From Spironucleus salmonicida (lineage: Eukaryota; Fornicata; Diplomonadida; Hexamitidae), in NCBI GenBank assembly GCA_000497125.2, contig CM035321.1, positions 1,392,001 to 1,456,000 of the forward strand: a stretch of 64,000 nucleotides of DNA, read 5' to 3'. The stretch's first letter is position 1; every line of letters begins with the position of its first letter. Below, one piece after another: positions 44,503 to 57,294 of the stretch. The position numbers and the translations under genes are program-made. The notes below the pieces were generated by a model. The model searched no databases, had not been told where the DNA came from, and saw only the letters and a list, made by a program, of their open reading frames with translations.

Positions 44503-44949
44503 TTAGTTTTTTCAAAATAAGTTATATTAAGATATAATAAGTATAGTAAAAATAAAAACAATTATATATTATTTTATCGCTAAATAGGGCAAAAATAGTT
44601 TTATCGAAGATAGTTTCTATTTTATGTTAAATATGTTGATATATATATAATTGATAATTTCATAAATATATATTCAATAACAATAATTCTACAAAATTTT
44701 ATCAAGAAAGTATTTGTTATTATATTTATATATATAAATATTATTTCGAAAAAATAAAACATAACTGGGAATGATGATGCGTAATATTTAACATTAATAG
44801 TTGTGAATTTTACGTTTATGAACCAAATTTTATATAGAGCTATATATTTAGAAAATATAGTACTCCTATACTTAACCATTGTAAATCACAAATCACAAAT
44901 GAATAATATATAATTTGATTTATATTTGATTTTGATTTTTTCTTCTAAA
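44503..44949. other. AT-rich divergent spacer
   Basis: 447 bp of AT-rich DNA. The minus strand has a hydrophobic open frame (44622-44879) rich in Tyr, Ile and Phe, which looks like translated AT-rich DNA; no gene supported. Confidence 0.5.
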
Positions 44950-46011
44950 ATGCAGAGGGTCAAGGAAATAACAGTACCTTTTGTTCAAGCTTCCAACCCC
45001 AAAGATATTGACTTTGCGTCCTTAGGATTCTAGTATACTCAAACTAGATCCTTTGTTATGTATAGTTATGCTAATGGTTGCTGGGACAAAGGTGTTTTGG
45101 TTGAAAATCCTAATATTCCTACTCATATTGCCACTTAAGCCTTTCACTATGGTTAAGCTGTATTTGAAGGTCTTAAAGCTTTCCGTATGGAATCTGGCTA
45201 AATATCATGTTTCCGTCCTTAAGAGAATGCTAAGCGTTTGATTCAATCTTGTGACAGATTAGTTATGCAATCTCCTACTGTCGAGATGTTCATGGAAGGT
45301 GTTGATACTTTAATCAAAGACAATATTGATTATGTTCCTTCTGCCCCTGGTTCTTTATATATCAGACCTTTCGTGTTTGGTTCTTCAGCATAGCTCGGTG
45401 TTGCCCCTTCAAAAGAATATAAATTCATCTTATTCTGTGCCCCCGTTGGTGCTTACTATAAAGGTGGTTTAACAGGTGTTTCTACCCGTGTAGTTACTGA
45501 TTTTGATCGTGCTGCTACTCGTGGTACTGGTATGTGCAAATGCGCTGGAAACTACGCTGCTAGCCTCCTTCCTCATATGTAATCCCTTAAGGTTGGTTAT
45601 CCCGTAGAACTTTATCTTGATGCTAAAACTAATTCTTTAGTTGAAGAATTTGCTACATCTAACTTCTTTGGTATTAAGAAATAAGGCGATAAGATTATTT
45701 ATTGCACTCCTTAATCTCAGTCTGTATTGCAGTCTATTACCAACTTAACTTTGCGTGAAATTGCTGAGAAAATGTTAGGATGGACTATTTCTCGTGAAGA
45801 TATCTATATAAACTAGGTTGATTAATTCGAAGAGGTTGGAGCTTGTGGTACCGCGGTTGTTTGTGTCCCCATTAAAGAAATCGTTTATTAAGATAAAGTT
45901 TTCACATTCAAGGTTGTTGGTGAGCACACCCAAAAACTTTATGACATGATGACTGGTATTTAAAGCGGTAAAGTTGAAGATAAATTTGCATGGAACCATA
46001 TTATTCAGTGA
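44950..46011 (+). CDS. branched-chain amino-acid aminotransferase
   Basis: 353 residues, fold-type IV PLP aminotransferase. Motifs: [13 protein letters not shown] (substrate loop), [19 protein letters not shown] lysine in [14 protein letters not shown] (Lys about 197), [11 protein letters not shown], and [12 protein letters not shown] near the C-terminus. It transfers amino groups between Leu/Ile/Val and 2-oxoglutarate. Codon use is biased toward GCT/GTT as in highly expressed genes, with several TAA/TAG Gln. No transit peptide. Ends CAG-TGA; the next gene starts 42 bp on. Confidence 0.92.
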
Positions 46012-46027
46012 AATTTTATTAATTTTA

Positions 46028-46044
46028 TTATATATTATATAATT
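46028..46044 (+). promoter_or_regulatory. TATA-like element
   Basis: TTATATATTATATAATT, 10 bp before the ATG of the kinase-like gene, in a gap of only 42 bp after the aminotransferase stop. Confidence 0.45.
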
Positions 46045-46053
46045 ACTGTTAAA

Positions 46054-46830
46054 ATGGAATATGTATATCATCCAAAAAATTCGTAGCTTCTCTCACGTTT
46101 AGGAGCAGGATCTCATGCAACAGTCTATAAGATGAAATTTAATGATGAAATGGTAGCGTATAAACTATTTTCTAAGTAAACTCCTGAAATTCTTAAAAAC
46201 GCGTAAAAAGAAGCCAAGTTTCTATCGTACATGACAAAGTTCCCTATAATGAAAAATTTTACTCCAAATTTCATTCAATTCTCAGAAAAGCCCCTTTATA
46301 TCATTATGGAATACATAGAAGGAAATACTCTCAATATGAATAAACTAACAGACAACGAGTTTAATCTGCTTGAGTAAACATTTCATCAATTTATTTCATA
46401 ACTACATACCAAATTTACACTGAGCATCCGTGATATTTCACCTTATAACATAATTCACAGTGATGACCGTTTCATTTTTATTGATTTTGAATAATTAACT
46501 GAGCTTAAAAAACCTTATTTAACTAATTATGGAACCCCAAAATATGCTGCACCTACAGAAATCTGCGATGAAAAAGATGACTTTCTAAGTGCTGCGATTA
46601 TATTAAGCCTTCGATTTGGTGAAGTTCCATGGGGAAATCTTCGTAAGCTAGAGCACATAAACTAAATAAAGAAACAGTGTATTTTGGACTGTAAAAAGTA
46701 CTTTAGCTTTCTAACTGGTAGACCAAGATAATGGATGTTCGGATTTAGTGGTGTTTTAGACGAAGAGTAGATGGAAAAATGCGCATACATCGATTATCGC
46801 ACCGAATTCTCGCATCTTGAAGGACTTTGA
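46054..46830 (+). CDS. divergent protein kinase-like protein
   Basis: 258 residues. Glycine loop RLGAGSHATVYKM, lysine in MVAYKLF (Lys 37), a catalytic loop in which HRD is replaced by IRD (LSIRDISPYNII) and DFG by DFE (FIFIDFEQL). GTPKYAAPTE stands at the activation-segment end. The domain is short and ends early (no full C-lobe). Loss of the DFG glycine and HRD histidine points to a pseudokinase or weakly active kinase; diplomonads have many such NEK-related proteins. Keeps the catalytic-loop Asp and Asn. Confidence 0.72.
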
Positions 46831-47048
46831 GCGATTTACTAAGTTTGTTCTATATTTTTAAACCGTTAAACCGATTATTCTTCAACCCTAGTATTTACTA
46901 ATTATTATGAATATTAACAGCTAAAATTTTCACTTCACATAATCATTATTATAAAATTACGTTTCTCAGTTTTTCTAAATATTTTTATTTTTAGATCAGT
47001 TTGGATATCAAAAAGCTAAGCATTAAGAAAAATTTGCGGATTTGCAAA

Positions 47049-47630
47049 ATGCAGGAAGCAGACCCTAGCATTCCCGGGCCAGGTACCTACTCACTAACCT
47101 CGTCTCTTTTCGACGCACCCAAGTACACCATCGCAGGCCGCACAGAGGTCAAACCTACACAACAAAATCCCGGCCCGGGTACTTACAACCCCAAAGAGTA
47201 CAGGTCACAGATTGGTGGGAAAATGACATTCAGGTCAGACCTAAAAAACAAAAATGATACTCCAGGACCAGGTACGTACGCACCAAAATCTATGTTAACT
47301 TCATCACAGTTTTCGCTGTCAGGAAGGACTGGAAGTGACCATTTGAATAAAAATCCAGGTCCTGGAGCGTACAATATTGACAGAAAGGATAAAGGTAACG
47401 GTTCAAGTTTTGCTGGAAGGCACTCGCTGGCCGGCAAGGGCACAATGCCAGGACCTGGGCAGTATAATATCTAAGCATCAAATACGGCGTCCCAAGTGTC
47501 TATTAAAAATAAGTACGATGACCATATAAAGAACACAAATCCTGGGCCAGGCACTTACAATATAGAGAGAAAGTAAACGGGTGCAATCAGTTTTGGGGGT
47601 AGGCACAAGCAGTGCGTATTTAACAAGTGA
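47049..47630 (+). CDS. SHIPPO-repeat protein
   Basis: 193 residues of SHIPPO repeats: IPGPGTYSLTSS, NPGPGTYNPKE, TPGPGTYAPKS, NPGPGAYNID, MPGPGQYNIQ, NPGPGTYNIE, each followed by an AGR/SGR element. GC-richer and with fewer TAA/TAG than its family members. Probably a flagellar microtubule protein. An upstream extension lacks ATG, so the start at 47049 is used. Its stop (AAG-TGA) lies 5 bp from that of the convergent 3.9-kb gene. Confidence 0.88.
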
Positions 47631-47635
47631 TGATG

Positions 47636-50600
47636 TCATTCATTCACCATTTTCAATAGCTTTCCTGCCAAAGTAGCAGCTCTAACTGCATTGTTTAACT
47701 TTATAGCTTGGAAAACTTCATCTCGCTACTCGCTAAAATGGTTCAACTACCTTGATTCAATAACAGAATCTGCTAATGCTAACCGCATTGTTGCCGTTCC
47801 GATAATACTCTAGTCTTAAAATACTGAATGCTTCATCAAATTAGAAAAATCCTCAAGTGTTACATTTTGACACTAAAATACAGCTAACAGTACATTCTTA
47901 TCAGAAATTACACCGAGAGCTTCGTAAAAATACTTAAATTTTTAAATACTCATAACATTGTTATTTGATTGAAGCTTGAAGTACTATAATAAATTAACTG
48001 TGAAGCCAGCTTGTAAATGAAGAATTTCAGCAGCTTATTTAAAAATAACTTCAAATATATTATTACTCTCGAGGCTAAAATCAAAGCCATTATCATAGAT
48101 ATATTACTACAGTTCCCCTTAATCATAAGTAATATTTTCTTGCTCTAACGAGTTTAATTCGGAGTTTGTAAATGATTCTAATTTCTAAAATAATTCATCA
48201 ATTATTTCTATTTCTATACCATAATTAAGTTAGGTTAAGAAAATCAATGCCTCAAAGGTCTAATATTAGTAAATTCCTACTAAAATTGAACTAATAAGTT
48301 TGGAATAAATACTAGAAATTCCATAGTTGTATTTAGCCCAATTAATAAAACTCTTACCAAAATCACCATTTTTCATTTCTAGTCGTGCAGTTCTTATTGT
48401 TTTACTTAACCATAAAGATGTTGGAATATATGTTGAACAAGGTAATTTTGCATATTACCTCAATTATGAATTTTACACAGGTATGAAAGGTAAATTTGAT
48501 TTATTTTTAGTCAGAAACTGTTCAATAAAATGGAAATCTATCCATTATATCTATGTCATAGAAGAGATAATAATAAGTTTATTATTAACTTACTATATGT
48601 TAACATTATCAGGGATAATTATATTTTCACCTAAACTTTCTATCATTTTTAAGTTACAATTACTATTAATATAGTCTTAAACAGTCTCAAACTGCAATTT
48701 AGCTTGAAACCCACTTGAAAAAATCTTATTTTTGAGCAGAAGATTTCGAGTCATAGCTTATTGTTTTTTCTATAACCGGAATATTTTCTTCTTAATATCT
48801 AGTTAACCTTTAACTAACTAATATTTTTAGCCTTCTTTAATAAGCTCTCTAATTTTAACTAACTTCTTAAAAGGATTATTATCTTGTTAGTAAACGAACT
48901 TATTTGCTGATTTTATCTGAGGTGAAATATATGTTTTCTCTGGAATCAAGATTACTTATTCCAATGATTTTTGCTACATTGGAACATTATGCTAAATATT
49001 TATAGCAAAATTTATAGCTTTCATATCTTATTCTGTCAAATATTATGATTTCTCAAGCAATTGGACGACTTTTTTCTTTTATTATGATAGTTTATCATCT
49101 AAATCAACCAATTTACTATCTTGATTTCTAAAAAGTGAGTTAGTCGAGTTCTGCTTTTTTTAATCGATATTAACCGACTACCTAGATGTTTTCATTGGCT
49201 CGCCCTTGTTATTCTCTTACTAGCTATAGACTTTATTCTGGCTTGAACCGTTCCACCTTTCATAAACCTCATCTCTCAAGCCCTCGATTTCTGTCATCAT
49301 AGTATTCATTTTTTAAAGCTTGGACACACCCTTTTGAACCTCGCCATTTTATTCACTGAGCCTCTCGACAATGGGTGCCCGCTAAATCAAATAAGTGTCT
49401 CGAACATTTTCGAACTAAACAGCTAAAGTAGACTCCTCCTGCTTCAGAATAATCAGTTTTTCTTTATACTGCTAAAAAATCATATGGTCCTCTAAATTTT
49501 GCACGTTTTGGTTCTTATACACCTTTTCCTTGCAATCTGCTATATCAGCAACGCATTAAATCTGCTCCTTGTAGTTCTCCAGCATACGATTCCGCACCTT
49601 CTTGTAGTCCAGGAGCCGCTTCGTCCGCTTTTTGGCTATTTCGTCCGTTTCGACCTCACCAGCGCGTTTTCGTTCCATCTCCTACAGGAGATCGCCCGCG
49701 CCACCACCGCCATAGATGACATTTTCGGCGTAAAAGATTTAGGCACCTGCCTCGCTCCCTGCCAGGAGCTACTCACACTTCTTGCAGATGCTCACGTGCA
49801 CCTCTTCGAAGTTGCGCAGCTACTACGTGAAGTCGACACCCAGCTTAGTATTTTTCCGCATCTGGAACTTCGGGATTTCTGCCAAAACGGAGTCGCCACC
49901 GAACCTCGTCAACTGCTCAAGCACGCTCGCATGCTGAGCCTGCAGCACCTTTACGGCGTTCAGCGCCCGCAGGTTGAATGCAGTTCCTACAATGTCCAGG
50001 ATACCGCGGAACTACACCTTCTGCGGCTGCTTCAGCGCCTTCATTTTGTCGATTTCGGCACTCACAGCGCCCTGGAACGCGGCCAGAACCCGCTGCTCCG
50101 CTTTTGCGGTTTCGAGGCTCTATGAAATTTACGATTTCACGTAGTTGGCCTTGTACTTTTTGTAGCGCGCCTTGAACTTGAGCATCTCGTCGTAGATCTG
50201 CTTCGCCGCTTTCTTGCTGACAAATTTCTGCTTTATTTTGACCTTCAGCGAACCCTGCTGGTCCGTTTCGCTGATTGAATCGCTGATTTCAAAGTTTTCC
50301 GCCAGAAAGTCCTCCGAGGTATCCGAGAGCTCCAGATCGATCAGATCTATGATGTCGTCCAGCTTGCGTTCGTCCTGCATCTCATCCACGAGGCACGCCG
50401 GCAGCTTCTTGACCGAAATATAGCACTGCTGGGTGAAGTCCTGCGGCGCTGCGGCGTTGCGGGTGTACCTCCCACCGCCGTACTGGGCGGTGGAGAATAG
50501 CTGTGGGATTTAGCCCACAACCTCGGCCTTGGAGACCGTGCATGCACCCTCCGTCGCCATGTACGCTTGGTAGATCTCGCCCTTCAGGCCATCGTTCTGG

Positions 50601-51541
50601 ACGCGCAAATGCGTGTTCTCCGCCTCAAGCTCCTAGAGGTCGAATTCGACCTCTCCACGCGCAGCGGCGATGTTCTGCATGTTGTTGTCTACCTAGTGCT
50701 GCATGTTATGGGCCTCCTTCAGCAGGTGTGCGTTACGCTCCGCCTCGAGCAGCAGCCGGTTCTGCAGCTGCTCTCCCTGCAGCTGCCAGGTCTTTTCCTG
50801 CTTTTCGGCCTTGATCCGCGCTTTCAGCGCGGCCTCGAAACGGCTACGCAGCTGCGTCATTTCCCCGCAAATCGCGATATTGGACCTGCTGAGCGCAAGC
50901 TTCTCAGAGAAGAACTCCTGGGCCTGGAGCACGTGGTTTCTAATTGTCTTCTCGTGGCCCAGAATCTCCAGCCGCTAGCGCTCCGTCGCGCCCTCGAGGG
51001 ACATTATTTTCGCTTACTGAGCGTCGAAATCGCCCATAACTTGCGAGTGGAGCATCCGCAGTTCTTTGAACTTTTGCTGGTCAACTTCGACCTTTTGCTC
51101 CAATTCGTCCAGTTTGCTCCGCAGCGAATCTGCATTTTTCCAGCCGTCGTCTCTGGTTTTGACCAGTTTCTGCACATCGATGGTCCCGAATCTGGCCTCC
51201 GCAGAGAGGTAGTCGATGACTTTTTGCAGCGTCTGCGCCGCAGTCGCATCCAGAATCTCTATCTGCGTTAATGCTGCTGCCGCAGCGCTCAAATATAGCT
51301 GTTAGGCATCGGGGGTCGACTGTGGCGGTGTGAGTTGATATAGGAGCCCATCTGGTGAAAAAACTGGGCAGAACTTCGTCCTAAACGCGGAGGACATTTC
51401 TTGTTTTGTTAGGTTTAGGGCATGGGGAATATACTTCGGCCGGCGTTATGGGGTAGATTTGTGCTTTACTAGCCTATTTACTGGTCTGAGCATAGGTGAT
51501 AGAGCACGGGCGCGTTTGAGCTCTGAATCAGTAATGTCCAT
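47636..51541 (-). CDS. giant coiled-coil protein, 1301 residues
   Basis: One continuous frame, 1302 codons without TGA. The N-terminal 680 residues (49500-51541) are GC-rich with almost no TAA/TAG: basic start MDITDSELKRARALSP, then long coiled coils (RSKLDELEQKVEVDQQKF, QEKTWQLQGEQLQNRL), a globular insert YGGGRYTRNAAAP and an acidic stretch. The C-terminal 620 residues (47636-49490) are AT-rich, full of TAA/TAG Gln, with coiled coil and a helical end domain. No named family recognised; size and layout suit an axonemal or basal-body scaffold. Plus-strand frames of 200 codons inside it are shadows. Confidence 0.85.
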
Positions 51542-51625
51542 TTTGTTATTATTATATATTATGTATTATAGTTAGAATATAGTTTGTCTTGAAAATAGGC
51601 TCGTCTTAATAATTTAGTACATAAT

Positions 51626-54600
51626 TCACTTTATCCTCCTAGCCGTTTTCGACCTCTATTGGTAATTAAGATTGTTTTCATTTTTCATTGATGAAACTTT
51701 AAACATGCACCCATCAAAGTTACGAGATTTTCTTACTAAACCCACTGAATTTTAACCAAACATAAATTCTATTGCTTTCGCTTCATTTCCTTTATCAGCA
51801 AGTCTTTGCTCATAATAAATTTTAATAGCATCTAAATCATTTTACAGTGTTATTATTTATCGTTCTAAAATATTAATTTTTTATTAATCAACATCACGAG
51901 GGGTCTCGTTAAAAAATTCTTCTTGTAATTCTAGTTACCTTTTCAGCGTTAACTCCTATTTCTATAAATTTTCCTCCTTTACGGTTGTTAACGTTAATTG
52001 CTTTTATTATGATAATACCGTCGCTTTAAGTTTCTAAATTTCATTTAATTAATTCTAGATACTAATATCTGACTTAATCAAGCTATAGTGTGTATCAGTA
52101 TTAACTTAGCATACCTACACACCTGTATCACAGCTTTCTATTAAAGTTTGGTGTTAATCATCCTGTACAGTTAATTAATTTATATCTAAATCTTCCATCT
52201 ACTATTCTTGTTAAAGTAAATTGAAGCTTGACCTTGGACACGTATTTTCTAATTTCTTATAAGTACGATATAGGTAACTATTTTGTATTATTGTTTCATC
52301 ATCCTTATAAAGCTCTAATATAGAATTAACTAAATCTTTCCCCATTATTTTAGAATTCACCATACCTCTCTCGCCTACCGAATATTATTTCAAAATCTGT
52401 AACATTGTCTATACTTATTCGTTTCTTTATCTAGCAATATGCAAAGATTAATTAACCTATTCCTCTAAAACTTTAACACAATTTTGCAGATGTACCACCT
52501 TAAATAAAACAGGTGTATCTTTCATTTCGCGAAGTGTTTAATGCAGCTCGTGTGAAACTACTAATACCGATGAATAAAGTTTAGCATATCCTTTATACCT
52601 ATCTCTAACTTCTTGTAATACTTATTAGTATAATTATTATCGTCCTTCTTCAATTTTTAAATCAATTAAATCTTAGAAATCTATAATTGAAGGACAATTA
52701 TGACTCTTCTATTTTTCTAATAATAAATCATATTTTTATCTAATAGTATAAAATTTGTTTAGTGTTTAACGTAAATCAAACTTGAGCATTTATGCTTATG
52801 TGTAGTAATTGTTATAATTTTCCTATAATGTGGTGAACTTTCTCTTCATATCCCAGTTTTCTAAAAGAGTTTAGTTGCAGACTACTTATTAATCTAAATA
52901 CTGTTCCGAAATATTTTTAATCTAATTTTAATTTTCTTCTTTTATTTTTGTTAATTCATTTGTATGATCTAAATATACCTATTCAATATTGACGCATTCA
53001 GCTTATTGAGTGAAGTCAAGTAATTATTTTGGAGGATTAAAATTTACAAATGAAGATTAATCCTAATACGTTAATATCTCAGTTTAGGTAAATGAATTTT
53101 GGTAGTTATTAGTAATCTATTATGTAAGTTTACTAAGAAATAAATCCTTATCAACACCATTATTATCTACTTCCTACAAATCATTAGGACATAATTTGAT
53201 TTAATTTGATTGACCTTATACAAATTTTAGTAATTTTTATCTCTACTCTGAATAAATTGGATTTTACTTAAATTATTCAGATTATAATTCTAAATTAACA
53301 ACTTCTATTTATTCAATTGGAGGAAGTTGACTTAACGGTGTTGGTGATTTAATTCGTTACATATCAATAGTACTGCATCCTGAATCTTCTTTTTCATCAA
53401 TATCTTAAAACGATAGCGCATCAGTACTTTTTTCTATTTATTAATTTTTATATATTCTGCGATTACTAAGTCGCGATCCATTACGGGATCCACTTCTAGA
53501 CTTTAGTGGTGATTTTCTAGGGAGAATCAATTTTTCGCCCTCACTAGGAAACATTTTTTGTTAGCTAAGGCTCTTAATAAGTTGACTCAAATTCTCCAGT
53601 TATGGTAGTTTACTAAAATCGCTATCATCATATATTTGCCTATAAAAATCAGGATTTTCCAAAATTGAAGCTTTTTTAAGTATATAATCTGGGAAATACT
53701 AAACGGGGTGTTTACCACTTACTGCCGCCACCAAAAGTGCTATTTCAATCGCATCTACTTAAATTCCACATGTTTAACTTGGAATTACCGTAGCTTCTTA
53801 ATATAAAATTTAGCGCTCTAAAGTCTCATCATTACTTAAACAGATATCGTGGTGGGATAATACTAATGATGTGTCTTATATACCTATTTAACCAGAAATA
53901 TTATTATGAATAACTTAGAAATTACTTATAGGAGAAGCTTACTAACTAGAATATTTATTTTATAGGGCTTTTAACTACTCAGCAAAGCTACTTTATGCTA
54001 ATATCATTTACTTGTTATCAGATAATTAAATCTGCTAAAGTTCTGACTATAAGCGTAATCCTGTATCTGAGTCAATTATTGTATATGGATTTCGCTAAAT
54101 AGAATTTGCTTCATCTATTAAATCCTAAATTCGAATCCCTTTGACACTCATTTTTGCGCCAATAAGTTTTGTTTGATAAGCCTATATCATGGCCATATAG
54201 TATTGAACAGCATATTCATAATGCCCTTTAGTTTTTTCATGGTCTATCTATAAAACTGCGCATCGCTATTTCATTGTCAGATACTACTCATGTGTTACAA
54301 TAAGCTTCCTTTGGACTAGTTCTAATGTCCTAAAAGTGTTATTATATAATCTATTTTATTCATCTGCCTATTATTCTAGAAAAGTTCTTTCCTTTTTAAG
54401 ATTTGAATTTTATTCCACTAATCCTATTTTAACTCTATCTAGTAGATAAATTCTGTCCTCTAGTCTCGCTTACTAAAGAGCATGTTTTTCTGCATCGTTT
54501 TGTAATAATGCTTTCTCATCTTTAAGCTGAGATAAAGTAGGCTGAATATCAGCTAAAACTTCTTACATTAACCTCTCTTTAGTCCCTTAATTCCTCATAT

Positions 54601-55570
54601 AGAAATCTAGTATCCGGAGGCGAAGTTCAACATTAATATCTTCTTTCCTCATAATCTAAAGCTATTGTTGCCTCATTTGTGAAATTACATACACAGTTTG
54701 GTCTTGAAGTTCTACCATTTGGTTCTGAAACTCTCCAGTAGTCTTATGCCTAACAATTTCTATAGCTTTATTGATTTTTTATTATTAAATTATTTCAATC
54801 TTTCCTAAAGTATCTTAATAACTCTTTATTGTCTCATTTTTCCTATTTAAATCCTCCTCTAAAATAATATTTTGTGCTAAAACCACCAAATGGTCAGAAC
54901 TCTGATCGTCAAACTTCTACGTAATCATACTCAATTATTACGCTTATAAAGCTTTCATTCGATTTAGTTAAAGTTTTTAGCTTTCAGTCTTAGACTGAAG
55001 CCCTAATGCCTAGTCTTTATATTTTTAATAAGATTTCCTATAATCAGCAGAACTATTTGTTGCCGAAATAAGAGAGTTTTAGCACTTTTATAAACGTTAT
55101 TGGAGGCTATCTACTAGTCCAACTAAGTGTTATTCTGTCAGGGTATGAATATATTAGTTTTAGTGTCCCTACTCTTAAATAGTTACTTCTTCTCTTTTAG
55201 ATAACTTCTTTAAAAATTTATCCTTGGAAATAGTTTTAAATATCATTTATCCCATCAACTTGTTTAATTCCTGCTCTTCCTTGTAATCAGATTGAAGCTA
55301 AAGCAGCTACTACTATTATGAAAATACTTAAGATTTAACTTCTAATAATATTGGTAATGTTTAAATATCTGTAAGTGGCATGTTTAGTGTGATATTATTT
55401 ACTTGAGAAACAACCTTTAAAATAACTTAAAATTATTCCTATATTTATGCTATTTTCTTTTGATAGTTTTCTTGATAGCACTATAATTGAGAAAAAAATT
55501 ATTATTTTAATTGCATTACTTATCCTTTTTGCTGTTTTAGTAATTTAGCATAAAACTCGCAAAGTTCCAT
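51626..55570 (-). CDS. giant coiled-coil protein, 1314 residues
   Basis: Continuous frame of 1315 codons from ATG 55570 (MELCEFYAKLLKQQ) to AAG-TGA at 51626. Nearly all coiled coil, AT-rich throughout, with a large share of TAA/TAG Gln codons, so it is invisible under the standard code. One less coiled part (about residues 590-660, VDAIEIALLVAAVSGKHPV) and a Ser/Arg-rich basic patch SPLKSRSGSRNGSRLSNR (about 690) break the coil. Directly upstream of the other giant gene on the same strand, 84 bp apart. Function unknown; a structural role in the flagellar apparatus is inference. Confidence 0.8.
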
Positions 55571-56220
55571 TACTAACTAGGATTATTAATAATCTAGTAT
55601 ATAATAACATATGTTTAGAACTCGAAATATGATATATTCTATTATTATATACCAAGTATATTCTGTAGTTTTTATGAATGACATCTTACTCAACTTATTG
55701 TGAATAAAGATTAGTAAAGAAAATTATACAAAATAACAAGATATATTTGTCTAATTTATAGACTGAATAATCATTGCGCCACAATTAGTTTATAAAAGTA
55801 ATTTAATGTTCTATTTAGGTACTATACCTAGCTAACTTTCAATTGATAAATAGATTTTAGAAAAATGATAAATAATTTATTACTACCTTCTTTAACTTTA
55901 TCTATCACTTGCTTGTAATATAATTTATAATTTCATTGCATTTTATATTAATAGCTGCTATATTTATTCTAGCTTTGTATTTACAAATATTAACCATCAT
56001 AAAAAAAATTAAGCAAAAAAGAAACATAAAATATAATTTATTAATGTTATTATAAGGTAACACTAACTTTCAGTTTTTAGATTTTATTTAAGAATTGGAA
56101 ACCAACCCAAAATAATATATCTATAAATATATTTTATTTTATTGTGGTTTGGTTTTGTTTATAATAAATATAAATATAAACATAAATTATACAAATATTC
56201 AGAACACTCCAATTTGCAAA
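55571..56220. other. AT-rich divergent spacer
   Basis: 650 bp, very AT-rich; no supported gene. Confidence 0.5.
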
Positions 56221-56466
56221 ATGGGAACCTCGTAATCGAGGTCTTCAATCCAATATAAGCAGAAAAATATCAACTAAAAACCAATAGGCTCAGTATCATC
56301 ATCTTTAAATCTGAATATAAAAGATTTCAGCCAATTAGCAGAAGACTCTATTCTCACTGCGTCATTTTCTATGACAACTGTCTTCAATTTTCCAATTGAG
56401 TTCAGCTCTGAATAGGATGCTGTTTACATCGATATCGAGCTTTCTTATTTACTTTCTACCTTCTGA
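56221..56466 (+). CDS. small MGxx (putative N-myristoylated) protein, family member 2
   Basis: 81 residues. MGTSQSRSSIQYKQ is a strong N-myristoylation-type start (Gly2, Ser at 6, basic residues following). Ser-rich middle and an acidic-hydrophobic end (AVYIDIELSYLLSTF). Same plan as the genes at 36262 and 63127: MGxxQ, then about 80 polar residues. Its stop is 7 bp from that of the convergent gene. Confidence 0.65.
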
Positions 56467-56473
56467 GTGACTA

Positions 56474-57208
56474 TCATTTCCTATGGATTTTCTTTACCTA
56501 CGCTTATTATAAAATACTTTGTTTGATATATTAATCAGCAACAGACAATTTCAAACTTCCCTATTTAATCTGCTCAAATCTTCTTTAATTCTTTATATAA
56601 AGAGGGATCTATTTGTCTTCTTATTAAACCTTTTTCACTTCCTTGATCAGTACGTCATCATACCTATGTACACCTTTATCAAATGTTTCAGGTGCTGATT
56701 CATCCATAAATTTAGTATATTGTAGATCTTCAAAAGCTGAACATGCACACTTCTATGAACTATTAGAGTTTAATAGTTTTTATGAAATAAAAACGTCTAC
56801 AGGTAATGGTGATTGCTGTAATTTTGACAAACAAGAATAAGATTACTTATGTGGAGATTCAACATAAACTTAAGATATGTTTTATGTTTCCAATGATTTA
56901 AGCTAGGAGATCTAAAAATCTCGATTACTTTAATTAAGTATATCTTTTTGCTGATCTAGATAAATATCAGAACCTTACTATATGCAATGTTCATGTTTCT
57001 TCCTATCAAATAGATTTTAACTCTCTAGAAGATTGTTTATGTTGTTGTATGAATTATCAAAATATTCTTTTATTAAATCAACCACTTTAGTAGATTAAGA
57101 TTTTTGCACATAGATAGGTGTAATCTTATATTCTTATAAAGTTGGCTCTAAATCATGGACTTCTAGGTCATTGATAAGTTAAGATAGGGGTAAAGTAAGA
57201 TTTTGCAT
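56474..57208 (-). CDS. unknown 244-residue protein
   Basis: Starts MQNLTLPLSQLINDLEVHD. Helical and Gln-rich, many TAA/TAG; a short Cys pair KCACSAFEDLQYTKF at about 165. The C-terminus is basic and helical (QRRFEQIKQGSLKLSVADQY), ending KKIHRK before TGA. No family recognised. Confidence 0.7.
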
Positions 57209-57294
57209 TTTTTTAAATTTCAAAGTATAGAAATAATCTATAATTATTTTATTTTAAATAAAATTGATTTTGAAACGACTAAAAATATATATTT

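Noticed and set aside
44622-44879. 85-codon minus frame with Tyr/Ile/Phe
   Set aside because: AT-rich spacer with no motif and no good start context; typical chance frame.
49499-51271. Long plus-strand frames of 208 and 234 codons
   Set aside because: They are antisense shadows of the GC-rich half of the 1301-residue minus-strand gene, whose coiled-coil sequence is coherent across the whole 3.9 kb.
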